Below are positions 7,871 to 14,863 of a stretch of 17,512 bases of DNA, in pieces (the first letter of the stretch is position 1; each line of letters begins with the position of its first letter). The translations under genes and the position numbers were made by a program. Under the pieces are notes generated by a model. It was not told where the DNA came from and ran no database searches. It was given only the letters and a program-made list of their open reading frames with translations. The stretch is taken from contig JASFYU010000079.1 of assembly GCA_045046905.1 (NCBI GenBank), positions 1 through 17,512 of the forward strand, given 5' to 3'. Origin of the DNA: JASFYU01 sp045046905 (GTDB lineage: Bacteria; Bacteroidota; Bacteroidia; Flavobacteriales; Flavobacteriaceae).

Positions 7871-8175
7871 GGGGGTTTAATCCCTCATTGAGGGTTTAAC
7901 TTGCCTATGCCGTCAGGCAGGTTCCCCGAGGCCTGCTTATCGCAGGCAGGGCTGTCTCGAAATGAAAAATGTTTTTTCGGAAACATACCTCGTACCCTTG
8001 GGTCGAGGTTGTTGATTTTGCTCTCGATAGCATTATAGAGACTGCATCGAATTTAAAACAATATTTGCGGAAGCATACCTTGTGTGCCTTCCTGAGGAAA
8101 AGGCAGGCTTGCCCCTAGGTTGTTGATTCTTTTTTGGCGAATGCCTCGCCATCAGACGGGCTTGCCCGAGGTAGT
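7871..8175 (+). repeat. Compound intergenic repeat, three tandem units
   Basis: This fills most of the 546-bp gap between divergent genes. Unit 1: GGGTTTAATCCCTCATTGAG with the palindrome CCCTCATTGAGGG, a hairpin GCCTGC/GCAGGC (7931-7947), then the 62-nt core 7956-8017 ending CGAGGTTGTTGATT (8004-8017). Unit 2: a CTCT/AGAG hairpin, ACTGCATCGAA (8041-8051), GGAAGCATACCTTGTGTG, and CTAGGTTGTTGATT (8115-8128). Unit 3 is truncated: TTTTTTGGCGAATGCCTCG to CGAGGTAGTTTA. Each unit brackets a variable loop between a CCTYG arm and a CRAGG arm. No reading frame is convincing here. Confidence 0.75.
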
Positions 8176-8197
8176 TTATAATACTAAGATTATTTTT

Positions 8198-8215
8198 TTG
8201 CTAGGAAATTAGCAA
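8198..8215. other. Short inverted repeat upstream of the ThuA/dehydrogenase gene
   Basis: TTGCTA (8198-8203) and TAGCAA (8210-8215) form a perfect 6-bp inverted repeat with a 6-base spacer, 55 bp upstream of the ATG at 8271. A TATATTTA box (8226-8233), one base off the -7 consensus, follows it. An operator is possible but unproven. Confidence 0.25.
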
Positions 8216-8270
8216 TGACAATACGTATATTTAAGGTTTTGAATATACTAATGTAAAGAGATTTTATAAT

Positions 8271-11200
8271 ATGAATAAATTTTTGATATTGACACTTTTA
8301 GTACTAGGAATAGTTGTTACCGGCTGTGATACTAAGAGAGAAGGAAAACCTAAAGTACTTGTTTTTTCGAAAACTATGGGGTATAAACATGCCTCTATTC
8401 CTGCAGGAATCGAAGCCATTCAGAAACTGGCTGCCGAAAACGGTTTTGTTGTCGATACCACTAAAAATGCCGAACTTTTTAATGAGGATAACCTTAAACA
8501 ATATGCAACAGTTGTTTTTTTAAGTACTACCGAGAACGTTTTAAATACGAGTCAAGAAGCCGCTTTCGAACGTTATATTCAGGCTGGCGGCGGTTTTGTG
8601 GGCGTACATGCTGCGGCAGATACCGAATATGACTGGCGTTGGTACAATAAACTTGTCGGAGCCTATTTTCAGAGCCATCCGTCAGGTACGTCCGAGGTCG
8701 ATTTTATTATCAAGGACAAAAATTTTGGTGCTACCGACTTTTTTACAGATTCGATTTGGCACAGAACTGATGAGTTGTACAATTATAAAAATATCAATCC
8801 TGATATTAACGTTTTGATGACCTTGGATGAATCTACTTATGAAGGCGGAGAGAACGGAGATTTTCACCCTATTGCATGGTATCATGATTTTGATGGGGGC
8901 AGGTCATTTTATACCGGTGTGGGCCATACTGATGAGAGCTATACCGAAACAAAGTTTTTAAAGCATTTATTAGGAGGTATACAGTATGCCATCGGTGAAA
9001 ATTTAGAGCTTGACTATACAAAGGCTACTTCAATATTACCGCCAGATGCCAATCGTTTTGCAAAAATAGCGTTGGCCGTAGGAGATTTTTATGAACCGAT
9101 TGAGATGACGATTCTACCCAATCGAGATGTGTTGGTGGTACAAAGACGAGGCGAAATAATGCTCTATAAGCATGAGAGCAAAACGGTAAAACAAGTTGGT
9201 TTCTTAGATGTATATTTTGAAACCTTGAAAGTAGAGGGCGTAAATGCAGAAGAAGGCCTTATGGGTTTACAAAAAGACCCGGATTTTGCGAATAACCACT
9301 GGGTTTATATGTACTATGCGCCAACAGGAGATTCATGGGTAAACCGACTCTCTCGTTTTAAATTTATCGATGACGTTGTTGATATGGCTTCGGAACAGAT
9401 AATCTTAGAGCTTGGCAGTCAACGCGAAATTTGTTGTCATACAGGGGGCTCTATAGCCTTTGGCCCTGACGGATTACTGTATTTATCTACAGGTGATAAT
9501 TCTACTCCTTTTAATGAGAAAGGTGAAAAGTATATTAATAATGGTTTTGCGCCCTTGAATGATAGCCCAGGCCATGAACAATATGATGCGCGACGTTCTT
9601 CTGCCAATACCAATGATTTGCGAGGGAAAATAATGCGAATAAAGATGAATGAGGATGGAAGTTATGATATTCCTGACGGAAATTTATTTCCGGTAGGTAC
9701 GCCAAAAACAAGAGCAGAAATATACACCATGGGCCATAGAAACCCCTATCGTATCTCTATCGACCAAAAGAACAGTAATTTATATTGGGGTGATGTTGGG
9801 CCTGATGCCCGTGCAGATAGCCTTGAAACTAGAGGGTCTCGTGGTTTTGATGAGGTAGGGCAGGCGCGTGAGGCAGGTAATTATGGTTGGCCCTTATTTG
9901 TAGGCAACAATGCTCCGTACCGTGAATACAACTATGAAACAGGAGAAAGCGGAGCAATATTTAATCCTGAAAAACCGATGAATAATTCAAGGAATAATAC
10001 AGGTTTAATAGAATTGCCTCCTGCACAACCCGCATTTATATGGTATGATTATGGTGCTTCACATGATTTTCCGCAAGTAGCGACAGGGGGTAGAAATGCC
10101 ATGGCAGGGCCAGTGTACTATACTGATATGTTTCCTGAAAGCGAAGCTAGATTACCGGCGTATTTTGACGGAAAAGTAATTATCTATGAATGGATCCGTG
10201 GTTGGATGAAGGCAGTTACCTTATACCCAAACGGAGATTTTAGCAAGATGGAACCCTTTGCTTCTGACATTGAACTAAATAATTTAATCGATATGGAAGT
10301 CGATTCAGAAGGAAGAATTTATCTATTGGAATACGGTAGTGGATGGTTTGCCGATAATGATAATTCAGCCTTGAGTTATATTGATTTCAATAGCGGAAAT
10401 AGACCTCCGTTCATTGAAGGCGTTACGCTTGATATCACTTCAGGAAAATTGCCAATGACCATCAATGCGACCGTAAGGGCTGAAGATTTGGAAGGTGATG
10501 AAATTACGTATATATGGAATTTCGGAAATGGTGAGACCAAAGAAACCCAAGTGCCCAAAGTATCCTATTCATATATTGACAATGGCGAATACATAATCTC
10601 TGTCGAAGCTAGAGACAATAAAGGTGCTTCATCGGTGAGTGAAGAAACTAATATTTTTGTAGGTAATACACGACCAGAAGTAAGCATTGAAATCCTTGGC
10701 GAGAACCAGTCGTTTTTTATTCCCGGTCAGGCCGTAGCATATACGATTAGAGTGACCGATGATGGCAGTTCAGAAGATATTGATCTGTCTAATGTTTATG
10801 TATCGGTAGATTATATGGAAGGACTTGATGAAGCGTCTCTAGGGCATCAACAAGCCTCATCTACTATAGCAGGTAAGGTATTGACCCAGAGCATGGATTG
10901 TAAATCGTGTCATAAAGAGAATGGAAAATCTATTGGACCATCTTATTTGGAGGTTTCTAGAAAATATCAAGCGGGTAAAAGAAGTGAAAACTTTAAATAC
11001 CTACAAGATAAGATTACTAAGGGTGGTAGTGGTGTATGGGGCGAAGTCAATATGCCTGCTCACCCCGATATTACTTCAGAAGAAAAGGTGCAGATTGCCA
11101 ATTGGGTACTTTCTTTAGCTGATAAAAGACCTAAAAAACCATCTTTGCCCTTAACAGGCAAAATATTGCCACAGGCACGCAATGCTGGTTCTACCATGGT

Positions 11201-11297
11201 ATTGACCGCTAGTTATACCGATAAGGGTGAGAATAATGTTAAGCCATTGAGTGGGGTAAATAGGGTGACGCTAAGGAGCGAGTCTGCTGGGGAATAG
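8271..11297 (+). CDS. Lipoprotein fusing ThuA, PQQ-type sugar dehydrogenase, PKD and cytochrome c domains
   Basis: This is a 1008-residue protein. The signal ends in VVTGC, so Cys19 is lipidated and the protein is membrane-anchored and periplasmic or surface-exposed. Residues about 28-240 are a ThuA (trehalose utilisation) domain with GGGFVGVHAAADTEYDW (106-122) and SHP (135-137). Residues about 260-705 are a six-bladed sugar/sorbosone dehydrogenase propeller with EEGLMGLQKDPDF, HTGGSIAFGPDGLLYLSTGD and YTMGHRNPYRISID. A PKD domain spans about 710-797 and a linker 800-860. A cytochrome c domain has CKSCH (C877, C880, H881) and M928 as the probable axial ligand. Sugar oxidation at PQQ would pass electrons to the fused heme. 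Relatives continue for roughly 130 more residues as a sugar-binding domain; here the frame stops after VTLRS. It is transcribed alone toward the terminator at 11532. Confidence 0.9.
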   Translation: MNKFLILTLLVLGIVVTGCDTKREGKPKVLVFSKTMGYKHASIPAGIEAIQKLAAENGFVVDTTKNAELFNEDNLKQYATVVFLSTTENVLNTSQEAAFERYIQAGGGFVGVHAAADTEYDWRWYNKLVGAYFQSHPSGTSEVDFIIKDKNFGATDFFTDSIWHRTDELYNYKNINPDINVLMTLDESTYEGGENGDFHPIAWYHDFDGGRSFYTGVGHTDESYTETKFLKHLLGGIQYAIGENLELDYTKATSILPPDANRFAKIALAVGDFYEPIEMTILPNRDVLVVQRRGEIMLYKHESKTVKQVGFLDVYFETLKVEGVNAEEGLMGLQKDPDFANNHWVYMYYAPTGDSWVNRLSRFKFIDDVVDMASEQIILELGSQREICCHTGGSIAFGPDGLLYLSTGDNSTPFNEKGEKYINNGFAPLNDSPGHEQYDARRSSANTNDLRGKIMRIKMNEDGSYDIPDGNLFPVGTPKTRAEIYTMGHRNPYRISIDQKNSNLYWGDVGPDARADSLETRGSRGFDEVGQAREAGNYGWPLFVGNNAPYREYNYETGESGAIFNPEKPMNNSRNNTGLIELPPAQPAFIWYDYGASHDFPQVATGGRNAMAGPVYYTDMFPESEARLPAYFDGKVIIYEWIRGWMKAVTLYPNGDFSKMEPFASDIELNNLIDMEVDSEGRIYLLEYGSGWFADNDNSALSYIDFNSGNRPPFIEGVTLDITSGKLPMTINATVRAEDLEGDEITYIWNFGNGETKETQVPKVSYSYIDNGEYIISVEARDNKGASSVSEETNIFVGNTRPEVSIEILGENQSFFIPGQAVAYTIRVTDDGSSEDIDLSNVYVSVDYMEGLDEASLGHQQASSTIAGKVLTQSMDCKSCHKENGKSIGPSYLEVSRKYQAGKRSENFKYLQDKITKGGSGVWGEVNMPAHPDITSEEKVQIANWVLSLADKRPKKPSLPLTGKILPQARNAGSTMVLTASYTDKGENNVKPLSGVNRVTLRSESAGE

Positions 11298-11404
11298 GGA
11301 AGCCCGGCCTATAAACCTGAGTATCGATAAGATGTGGTCGGTTCCGAAATACACTGGGGTAGCGAATTGATTGCCCCCTATATCAGTTGCGTTTATTTCC
11401 ACCA

Positions 11405-11525
11405 TTAGGTATACTACCCTCTCGAGCTATTGGGACTGCATCGAAATGTTAAGCCTTGTTTCCTTTTAATGCCTCGTATGCCTGTCTACCGCAGGCCTGC
11501 CTGAAGGGCCCCGAGGTCGTTGATT
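11405..11525 (+). repeat. Compound intergenic repeat, single unit
   Basis: The order matches the other copies: CCCTCTCGAGCTATTGGG (palindrome module), ACTGCATCGAA (11435-11445), an AT-rich stretch, TGCCTCGTATG, a loop holding GCCTGTCTACCGCAGGC and CCTGCCTGAAGG, and the closing CGAGGTCGTTGATT (11512-11525). It lies between the truncated end of the ThuA gene and its terminator. Confidence 0.7.
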
Positions 11526-11531
11526 TATATA

Positions 11532-11564
11532 AAAAAAGGCACCGATTTACAGGGTGCCTTTTTT
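11532..11564. terminator. Strong Rho-independent terminator, bidirectional
   Basis: AAAAAAGGCACC (11532-11543) and GGTGCCTTTTTT (11553-11564) form a perfect 12-bp stem with a 9-base loop. The stem starts with an A-run and ends in a T-run, so it works in both directions between the ThuA gene (+) and the FKBP gene (-). The repeat ends 6 bp before it. Confidence 0.9.
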
Positions 11565-11580
11565 ATATTCTTGATAGATT

Positions 11581-11685
11581 TTAGTTTAAAATACCTTCAA
11601 TTTTTTTGACCTTGTTTCTCTCAAAGTTATTCATGACATTAATCAAGTCTTTTACCGATACTCTGCAATCGTAATTGATTTTTAG
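11581..11685 (-). pseudogene. Possible 3' remnant of a lost gene
   Basis: On the minus strand, 34 codons are open between a TGA at 11686-11688 and a TAA at 11581-11583. The translation (containing VKDLINVMNNFERNK and KIEGILN) has the charge and hydrophobic pattern of a real helical C-terminus. There is no ATG near its beginning and no recognised family. It stops just before the bidirectional terminator, which suits the tail of a former gene. A chance open frame in AT-rich DNA is the main alternative. Confidence 0.25.
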
Positions 11686-11740
11686 TCAATAAAAGAGCCC
11701 TCACAAGATTGTAAATATTTGTTTTTCAGCACTCTATTTT

Positions 11741-12208
11741 TTATTGGACTGAAATAAGAGCCACATCAAAAATAAGGACTGAACCACCGGGGATTCCCCG
11801 AGAATTAGCGCTACCATACCCTAAATGCGATGGTACTAAAAGAATACCGTTGCCCCCTTCTTTAAAGTAAGCGATACCCTCTGTCCAACCTGCTATCACT
11901 CGACTTAAACCAAAAGAAATACCTTCAGTATCGCTTTGGTCAAATACAGATCCATTCGAATAATACCCTTTATAGGCGACGGTGACGGTAGAGGAGGCGG
12001 TAGGCTGCTCACCTGTGCCAGCCTCGTTAATCACATAATATAAACCGCTACTACTTTTTACGGCATCTAAATTATTCTTTGCGATATAAGCGATGATTTC
12101 CTGTTCGTTTTCTGCGGTATAATCTGTTTTTACTTCTTTATTATTATTCTTGTCAAGACTGCAAGAAACAAAAAGGCTAATTGCCAAGACTGATAAAATG
12201 TATTTCAT
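11741..12208 (-). CDS. FKBP-type peptidyl-prolyl isomerase lipoprotein
   Basis: This is a 155-residue protein with a lipoprotein signal (MKYILSVLAISLFVSC, Cys16), a polar Asn/Lys-rich linker, a short helical segment (31-50) and a single FKBP domain (about 53-155). Conserved pocket residues are visible: Y79 (VAYKGYY), F89 and D90 (VFDQS), V104-I105 and W108 (VIAGWTEG), and Y131 (PSHLGYG), with a closing strand SVLIFDVALISV. It catalyses cis-trans isomerisation of prolyl bonds in exported proteins and is anchored in the periplasmic or outer-membrane leaflet. The length is that of a one-domain FKBP with a short tether. It has its own -7 promoter box 16 bp upstream. The next gene on this strand ends 230 bp away, so it is probably monocistronic. 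Confidence 0.92.
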   Translation of the reverse strand: MKYILSVLAISLFVSCSLDKNNNKEVKTDYTAENEQEIIAYIAKNNLDAVKSSSGLYYVINEAGTGEQPTASSTVTVAYKGYYSNGSVFDQSDTEGISFGLSRVIAGWTEGIAYFKEGGNGILLVPSHLGYGSANSRGIPGGSVLIFDVALISVQ

Positions 12209-12224
12209 AGTTATTTTTTTTTGA

Positions 12225-12232
12225 CAAATATA
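12225..12232 (-). promoter_or_regulatory. Candidate -7 box for the FKBP gene
   Basis: The minus strand reads TATATTTG, an exact TAnnTTTG match, with 16 bp to the ATG at 12208. A very short leader with a run of A residues would follow. No -33 TTTG is found at about 19 bp. Confidence 0.5.
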
Positions 12233-12352
12233 AGAAAATATAGAATGCTATTCATAGGGGTGGTCTTTAGCTATTGGTAGACCAGCTTAGATAATGATAG
12301 TTGATTAATACGTTTCTTTTTTAGGTAATTAGATAGCTAGTTACTAAGTTTT

Positions 12353-12389
12353 TTATCAGTGGGTTTTTCCTGATAAGCTGAGTTCGACC
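12353..12389 (-). repeat. Fragment carrying two repeat-family motifs
   Basis: TTATCA (12353-12358) and TGATAA (12371-12376) form an inverted repeat around GTGGGTTTTTCC, close to the AGTGGGTTTAAT head. It is followed by the minus-strand GGTCGAACTCAG motif (12378-12389), also present at 1708 and 17239. The rest of the 230-bp gap (12209-12438) holds only an inverted repeat TGGTCT/AGACCA (12261-12284). Confidence 0.35.
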
Positions 12390-12438
12390 TATGATTTTAG
12401 TGATAAATGGTTGTTCTGGCTACCTAGTCTCTGCCTTT

Positions 12439-13287
12439 TTAAAAGCCAGCTTGCTTATTGTAAAGCGTTTTTTTCCAAACTAAAAAGCCAAAAATCAGTA
12501 TGATCAATATATATAGCAGATTGAAAATCATAGCATGGGCAAATTCATTATTGGCTTCTGTTAACAAGAGAAGTATACTACCAAAGTGATTATTGCTAGC
12601 ATGCAAAATTACGCCGATAAAAATCGAATAGCTATTGAATCCTAAATAAGCAATTAGTAATGAGAGCGCCATACCTACTAGCGGATAGGTAATGAAGGCC
12701 TCAATATATGGGTGGTTCGGAAAATTATATCCTTCTAAAGCGATGGGCAGGTGCCAAAACCCCCAAACTAATCCTAGAATTAATATTCCTTTTAATGCTC
12801 CGAAAGAATCTTGCAATTTTTCTTGTAGGTAGCCCCTCCAACCGATTTCTTCACCCAAAATCAAAAGCATCATTGCTGGGTACCCAATACCCAGGGCAAA
12901 CAAGAGCTCTTTTATAGAGCCTATCATCGACCAATCGGGTGACGTTCTTATTCCTGTAACAACTTGAATGCTTATGGTTGTTCCAAAATATAAAATGGGA
13001 ATTATAAATGCTAAAATAGCGCTCTTTACTGTGGGTTTAATGAACTTTAAATCTTTCCAATTCCCACCTTCCTTCTTATTCAGGATAAGGGCCAAGGTGG
13101 CAGGTAAAAAGCCATAGATTAATGTGATTATTGCTTTATGAATTATGTTCGAAGAGTCCATCAGATGTAAGGCGGTAAATCCAAATGCCCATGAGATACC
13201 TAATATCCAAAAGATGTATTTTTTCGCCTTTTTAATTTGAGAAATTTTGTGCTCCAAAGAGCCTTGCAGAGGTGTTGTTGTATTCAT
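12439..13287 (-). CDS. CPBP family intramembrane metalloprotease
   Basis: This is a 282-residue membrane protein with about eight hydrophobic helices, the first near 24-41 and the last near 252-270. The three CPBP (CAAX protease / bacteriocin-processing, formerly Abi) motifs are intact: EEIGWRGYL (E146, E147, R151), FWH (H179), and HASNN (H229 and N232 or N233). The paired Glu and the two His are the catalytic glutamate and metal ligands of this glutamate-type intramembrane protease family. Characterised members trim prenylated proteins, process peptides or protect against bacteriocins; the substrate cannot be read from sequence. The gene lies 75 bp downstream of a membrane-embedded AraC regulator on the same strand, so the two are probably co-transcribed or co-regulated. 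Its upstream gap contains a hairpin and a near-match -7 box, so separate initiation is possible. Confidence 0.9.
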   Translation of the reverse strand: MNTTTPLQGSLEHKISQIKKAKKYIFWILGISWAFGFTALHLMDSSNIIHKAIITLIYGFLPATLALILNKKEGGNWKDLKFIKPTVKSAILAFIIPILYFGTTISIQVVTGIRTSPDWSMIGSIKELLFALGIGYPAMMLLILGEEIGWRGYLQEKLQDSFGALKGILILGLVWGFWHLPIALEGYNFPNHPYIEAFITYPLVGMALSLLIAYLGFNSYSIFIGVILHASNNHFGSILLLLTEANNEFAHAMIFNLLYILIILIFGFLVWKKTLYNKQAGF

Positions 13288-13341
13288 GTTTTATTCAGTT
13301 TAAAGTATCAAGCAAATAAACTGATAAACAAGAATTTAATC

Positions 13342-13363
13342 GTCTCACTGGAAGCATTGAGAC
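13342..13363 (-). terminator. Hairpin just after the AraC gene, weak terminator or attenuator
   Basis: GTCTCA (13342-13347) and TGAGAC (13358-13363) form a perfect 6-bp stem with a 10-base loop, overlapping the last base of the AraC-type TAG stop on the minus strand. What follows (GATTAAATTCTTG) is AT-rich but not a real U-tract, so termination is probably partial at best. Confidence 0.35.
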
Positions 13364-14496
13364 TATTTACCTATTTGTTTTTTGAATTGTAAGGGGGTAA
13401 GGCCAACTTGTTGCTTAAAAACCCGGTTAAAGGTTGCCTTGGAGTTGAACCCTGAATCATAGGCAATTGCTAATAAGGTGAATTTCTGGGTATCTTCTTG
13501 TGCAATCTTTTTTTTAAAATGATTTACACGATGAACGTTGACATATTCATAAAAATTGGTATTCAAACAAATATTGAATAGATGCGATAACTTCTTATCT
13601 GAGATATTCAATTCTTCTGCGGTTTCTTTCAATGAAAGCATTTCTTTTTTAAAAAACTCCCTAGTGGTAAATAATTCATCTAAGCGAATTTTAAGTAGTG
13701 TAAACTCCTCTGACTTACAATTAAAGAATGTAGCTTGTTTATGGATTTCTTCTGTATTTAGTACTGTTTTTGGGGTATTATGAAGTGTTGTATCCGCAAG
13801 AAAAACATATACTTGATTAACCCCGTAATACCCAATATACCAGATGAGAATCACAAGATAGAATAGGTTTATATAGATAAAATGAGTAAGATTCGGATAC
13901 AAAAAAATGAGTATGCCACTGACTATGTCGACTAGTAAAAAGAGTATAAATCCTTTAATCCAAATCGACAACCATTGTAAATCAAGGGTATTAAGTGAAG
14001 AATAATTGTCTTTTACCAATAGCCTAAATCGCTGTAGTAGTTTGGTGCTGAGAAAAAGATAGTATACGAAATGGATAATTCCTATAATGGGAATACCGAG
14101 AGAAATTATAAAAAAAATAGATGTTGTGTCTGGAGTAGATTCTATAAAGATATAGCGAGGAATACTGAAACATAGAATCGCAATTGCGAAAGGAATGAGG
14201 CTGTGAAAAAGAGGATTATAATTAAGCTTGGAATTATAGGTTGCCTTTATATAGTAGAAGAGTAAAGGGCCTAATGAGAAGGGAATAATAAATCCGATGG
14301 GAGAGGTGATAGTGATTAAAAGCTGGTTATTTAAATAGGACGATGCATAGGTTAAGAACAATGCCAAAAAACTCAAAAGAATTGCAGCGAGGATTTTATT
14401 CGCGCTTCGTTTTTGCCATTTTCTACTTAATAATAAGATTAAAAAGAGAATGGTGCTAATTCCGGAATAGACTAAGAAGGTAAGAATTTCTTTCAA
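13363..14496 (-). CDS. Membrane-embedded AraC-family transcriptional regulator, TTG start
   Basis: This is a 377-residue protein. The N-terminal half has seven hydrophobic helices (about 4-24, 33-53, 61-86, 95-115, 128-150, 178-200, 205-225). A linker (230-275) leads to a C-terminal AraC/XylS DNA-binding domain with two helix-turn-helix units: LSLKETAEELNISDKKLSHLFN (287-308) and IAYDSGFNSKATFNRVFKQQVG (344-365). This is a common Bacteroidetes layout, in which a membrane sensor holds the DNA-binding domain at the cytoplasmic face. The only plausible start is TTG at 14496; there is no ATG near the N-terminus, and the frame upstream runs into a repeat whose head begins 39 bp away. The helix-1 sequence (EILTFLVYSG) is normal for the family, so little seems lost. 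The signal is unknown; the CPBP gene downstream is the most likely partner or target. Confidence 0.87.
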   Translation of the reverse strand: MKEILTFLVYSGISTILFLILLLSRKWQKRSANKILAAILLSFLALFLTYASSYLNNQLLITITSPIGFIIPFSLGPLLFYYIKATYNSKLNYNPLFHSLIPFAIAILCFSIPRYIFIESTPDTTSIFFIISLGIPIIGIIHFVYYLFLSTKLLQRFRLLVKDNYSSLNTLDLQWLSIWIKGFILFLLVDIVSGILIFLYPNLTHFIYINLFYLVILIWYIGYYGVNQVYVFLADTTLHNTPKTVLNTEEIHKQATFFNCKSEEFTLLKIRLDELFTTREFFKKEMLSLKETAEELNISDKKLSHLFNICLNTNFYEYVNVHRVNHFKKKIAQEDTQKFTLLAIAYDSGFNSKATFNRVFKQQVGLTPLQFKKQIGK

Positions 14497-14535
14497 TAAA
14501 ATGGTATTTACAATAATGCTATTTTTAGTCCAATC

Positions 14536-14742
14536 AGTGGGTTTAATACCCTCATTGAGGGTTTAATTCTCCCAGGCCTGCCTACCGCAGGCAGACTTGC
14601 CTCGAAATGAAAAATGTTTTTTCGGAAACATACCTTGTACCCTTGGTTCGAGCTTGTTGATTACCCTCTCGTGCCGATAGCTACCAGAATCAGGACAGCA
14701 TCGAATTAAATATGTTCTGTCTGTGGGTTGAGGTAGTTGATT
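14536..14742 (+). repeat. Compound intergenic repeat, two units
   Basis: It has the head AGTGGGTTTAAT (14536-14547), the palindrome CCCTCATTGAGGG, a hairpin GCCTGC/GCAGGC, then the core 14601-14662, which matches 7956-8017 at 59 of 62 positions. Unit 2 has CGATAGCTA, ACAGCATCGAA (14695-14705) and TGAGGTAGTTGATT (14729-14742), with most of the loop deleted. The 81-residue open frame across 14563-14805 on the minus strand is a by-product of the repeat. Nothing recognisable lies in 14743-14863. Confidence 0.75.
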
Positions 14743-14863
14743 TTTTCTTCCCATCATTTTATATAGTTTTTCAGGTCGACTACTGACCCTCTGCTGTTTG
14801 CACAAGCATCTACTATACCGTATTGTGCTGGTTTCATCTTCTTTAAAAGTAATGGTTTTTACT

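Noticed and set aside
7871..8175. Integron attC sites
   Set aside because: GTTTAAC fits the left-box pattern, but the recurring right box GTTGATT does not fit GTTRRRY, there is no matching left/right pairing and no integrase or cassette genes.
7871..8175. CRISPR array
   Set aside because: Units are not regularly spaced, are internally structured and diverged, and there are no cas genes in the window.
12353..12376. Terminator for the CPBP gene
   Set aside because: The TTATCA/TGATAA stem is AT-rich with a 12-base loop and has no T-tract on the minus strand.
14563..14805. 80-residue minus-strand open frame
   Set aside because: It lies within the repeat at 14536-14742, has no signal, domain or start context, and its sequence is explained by repeat modules.
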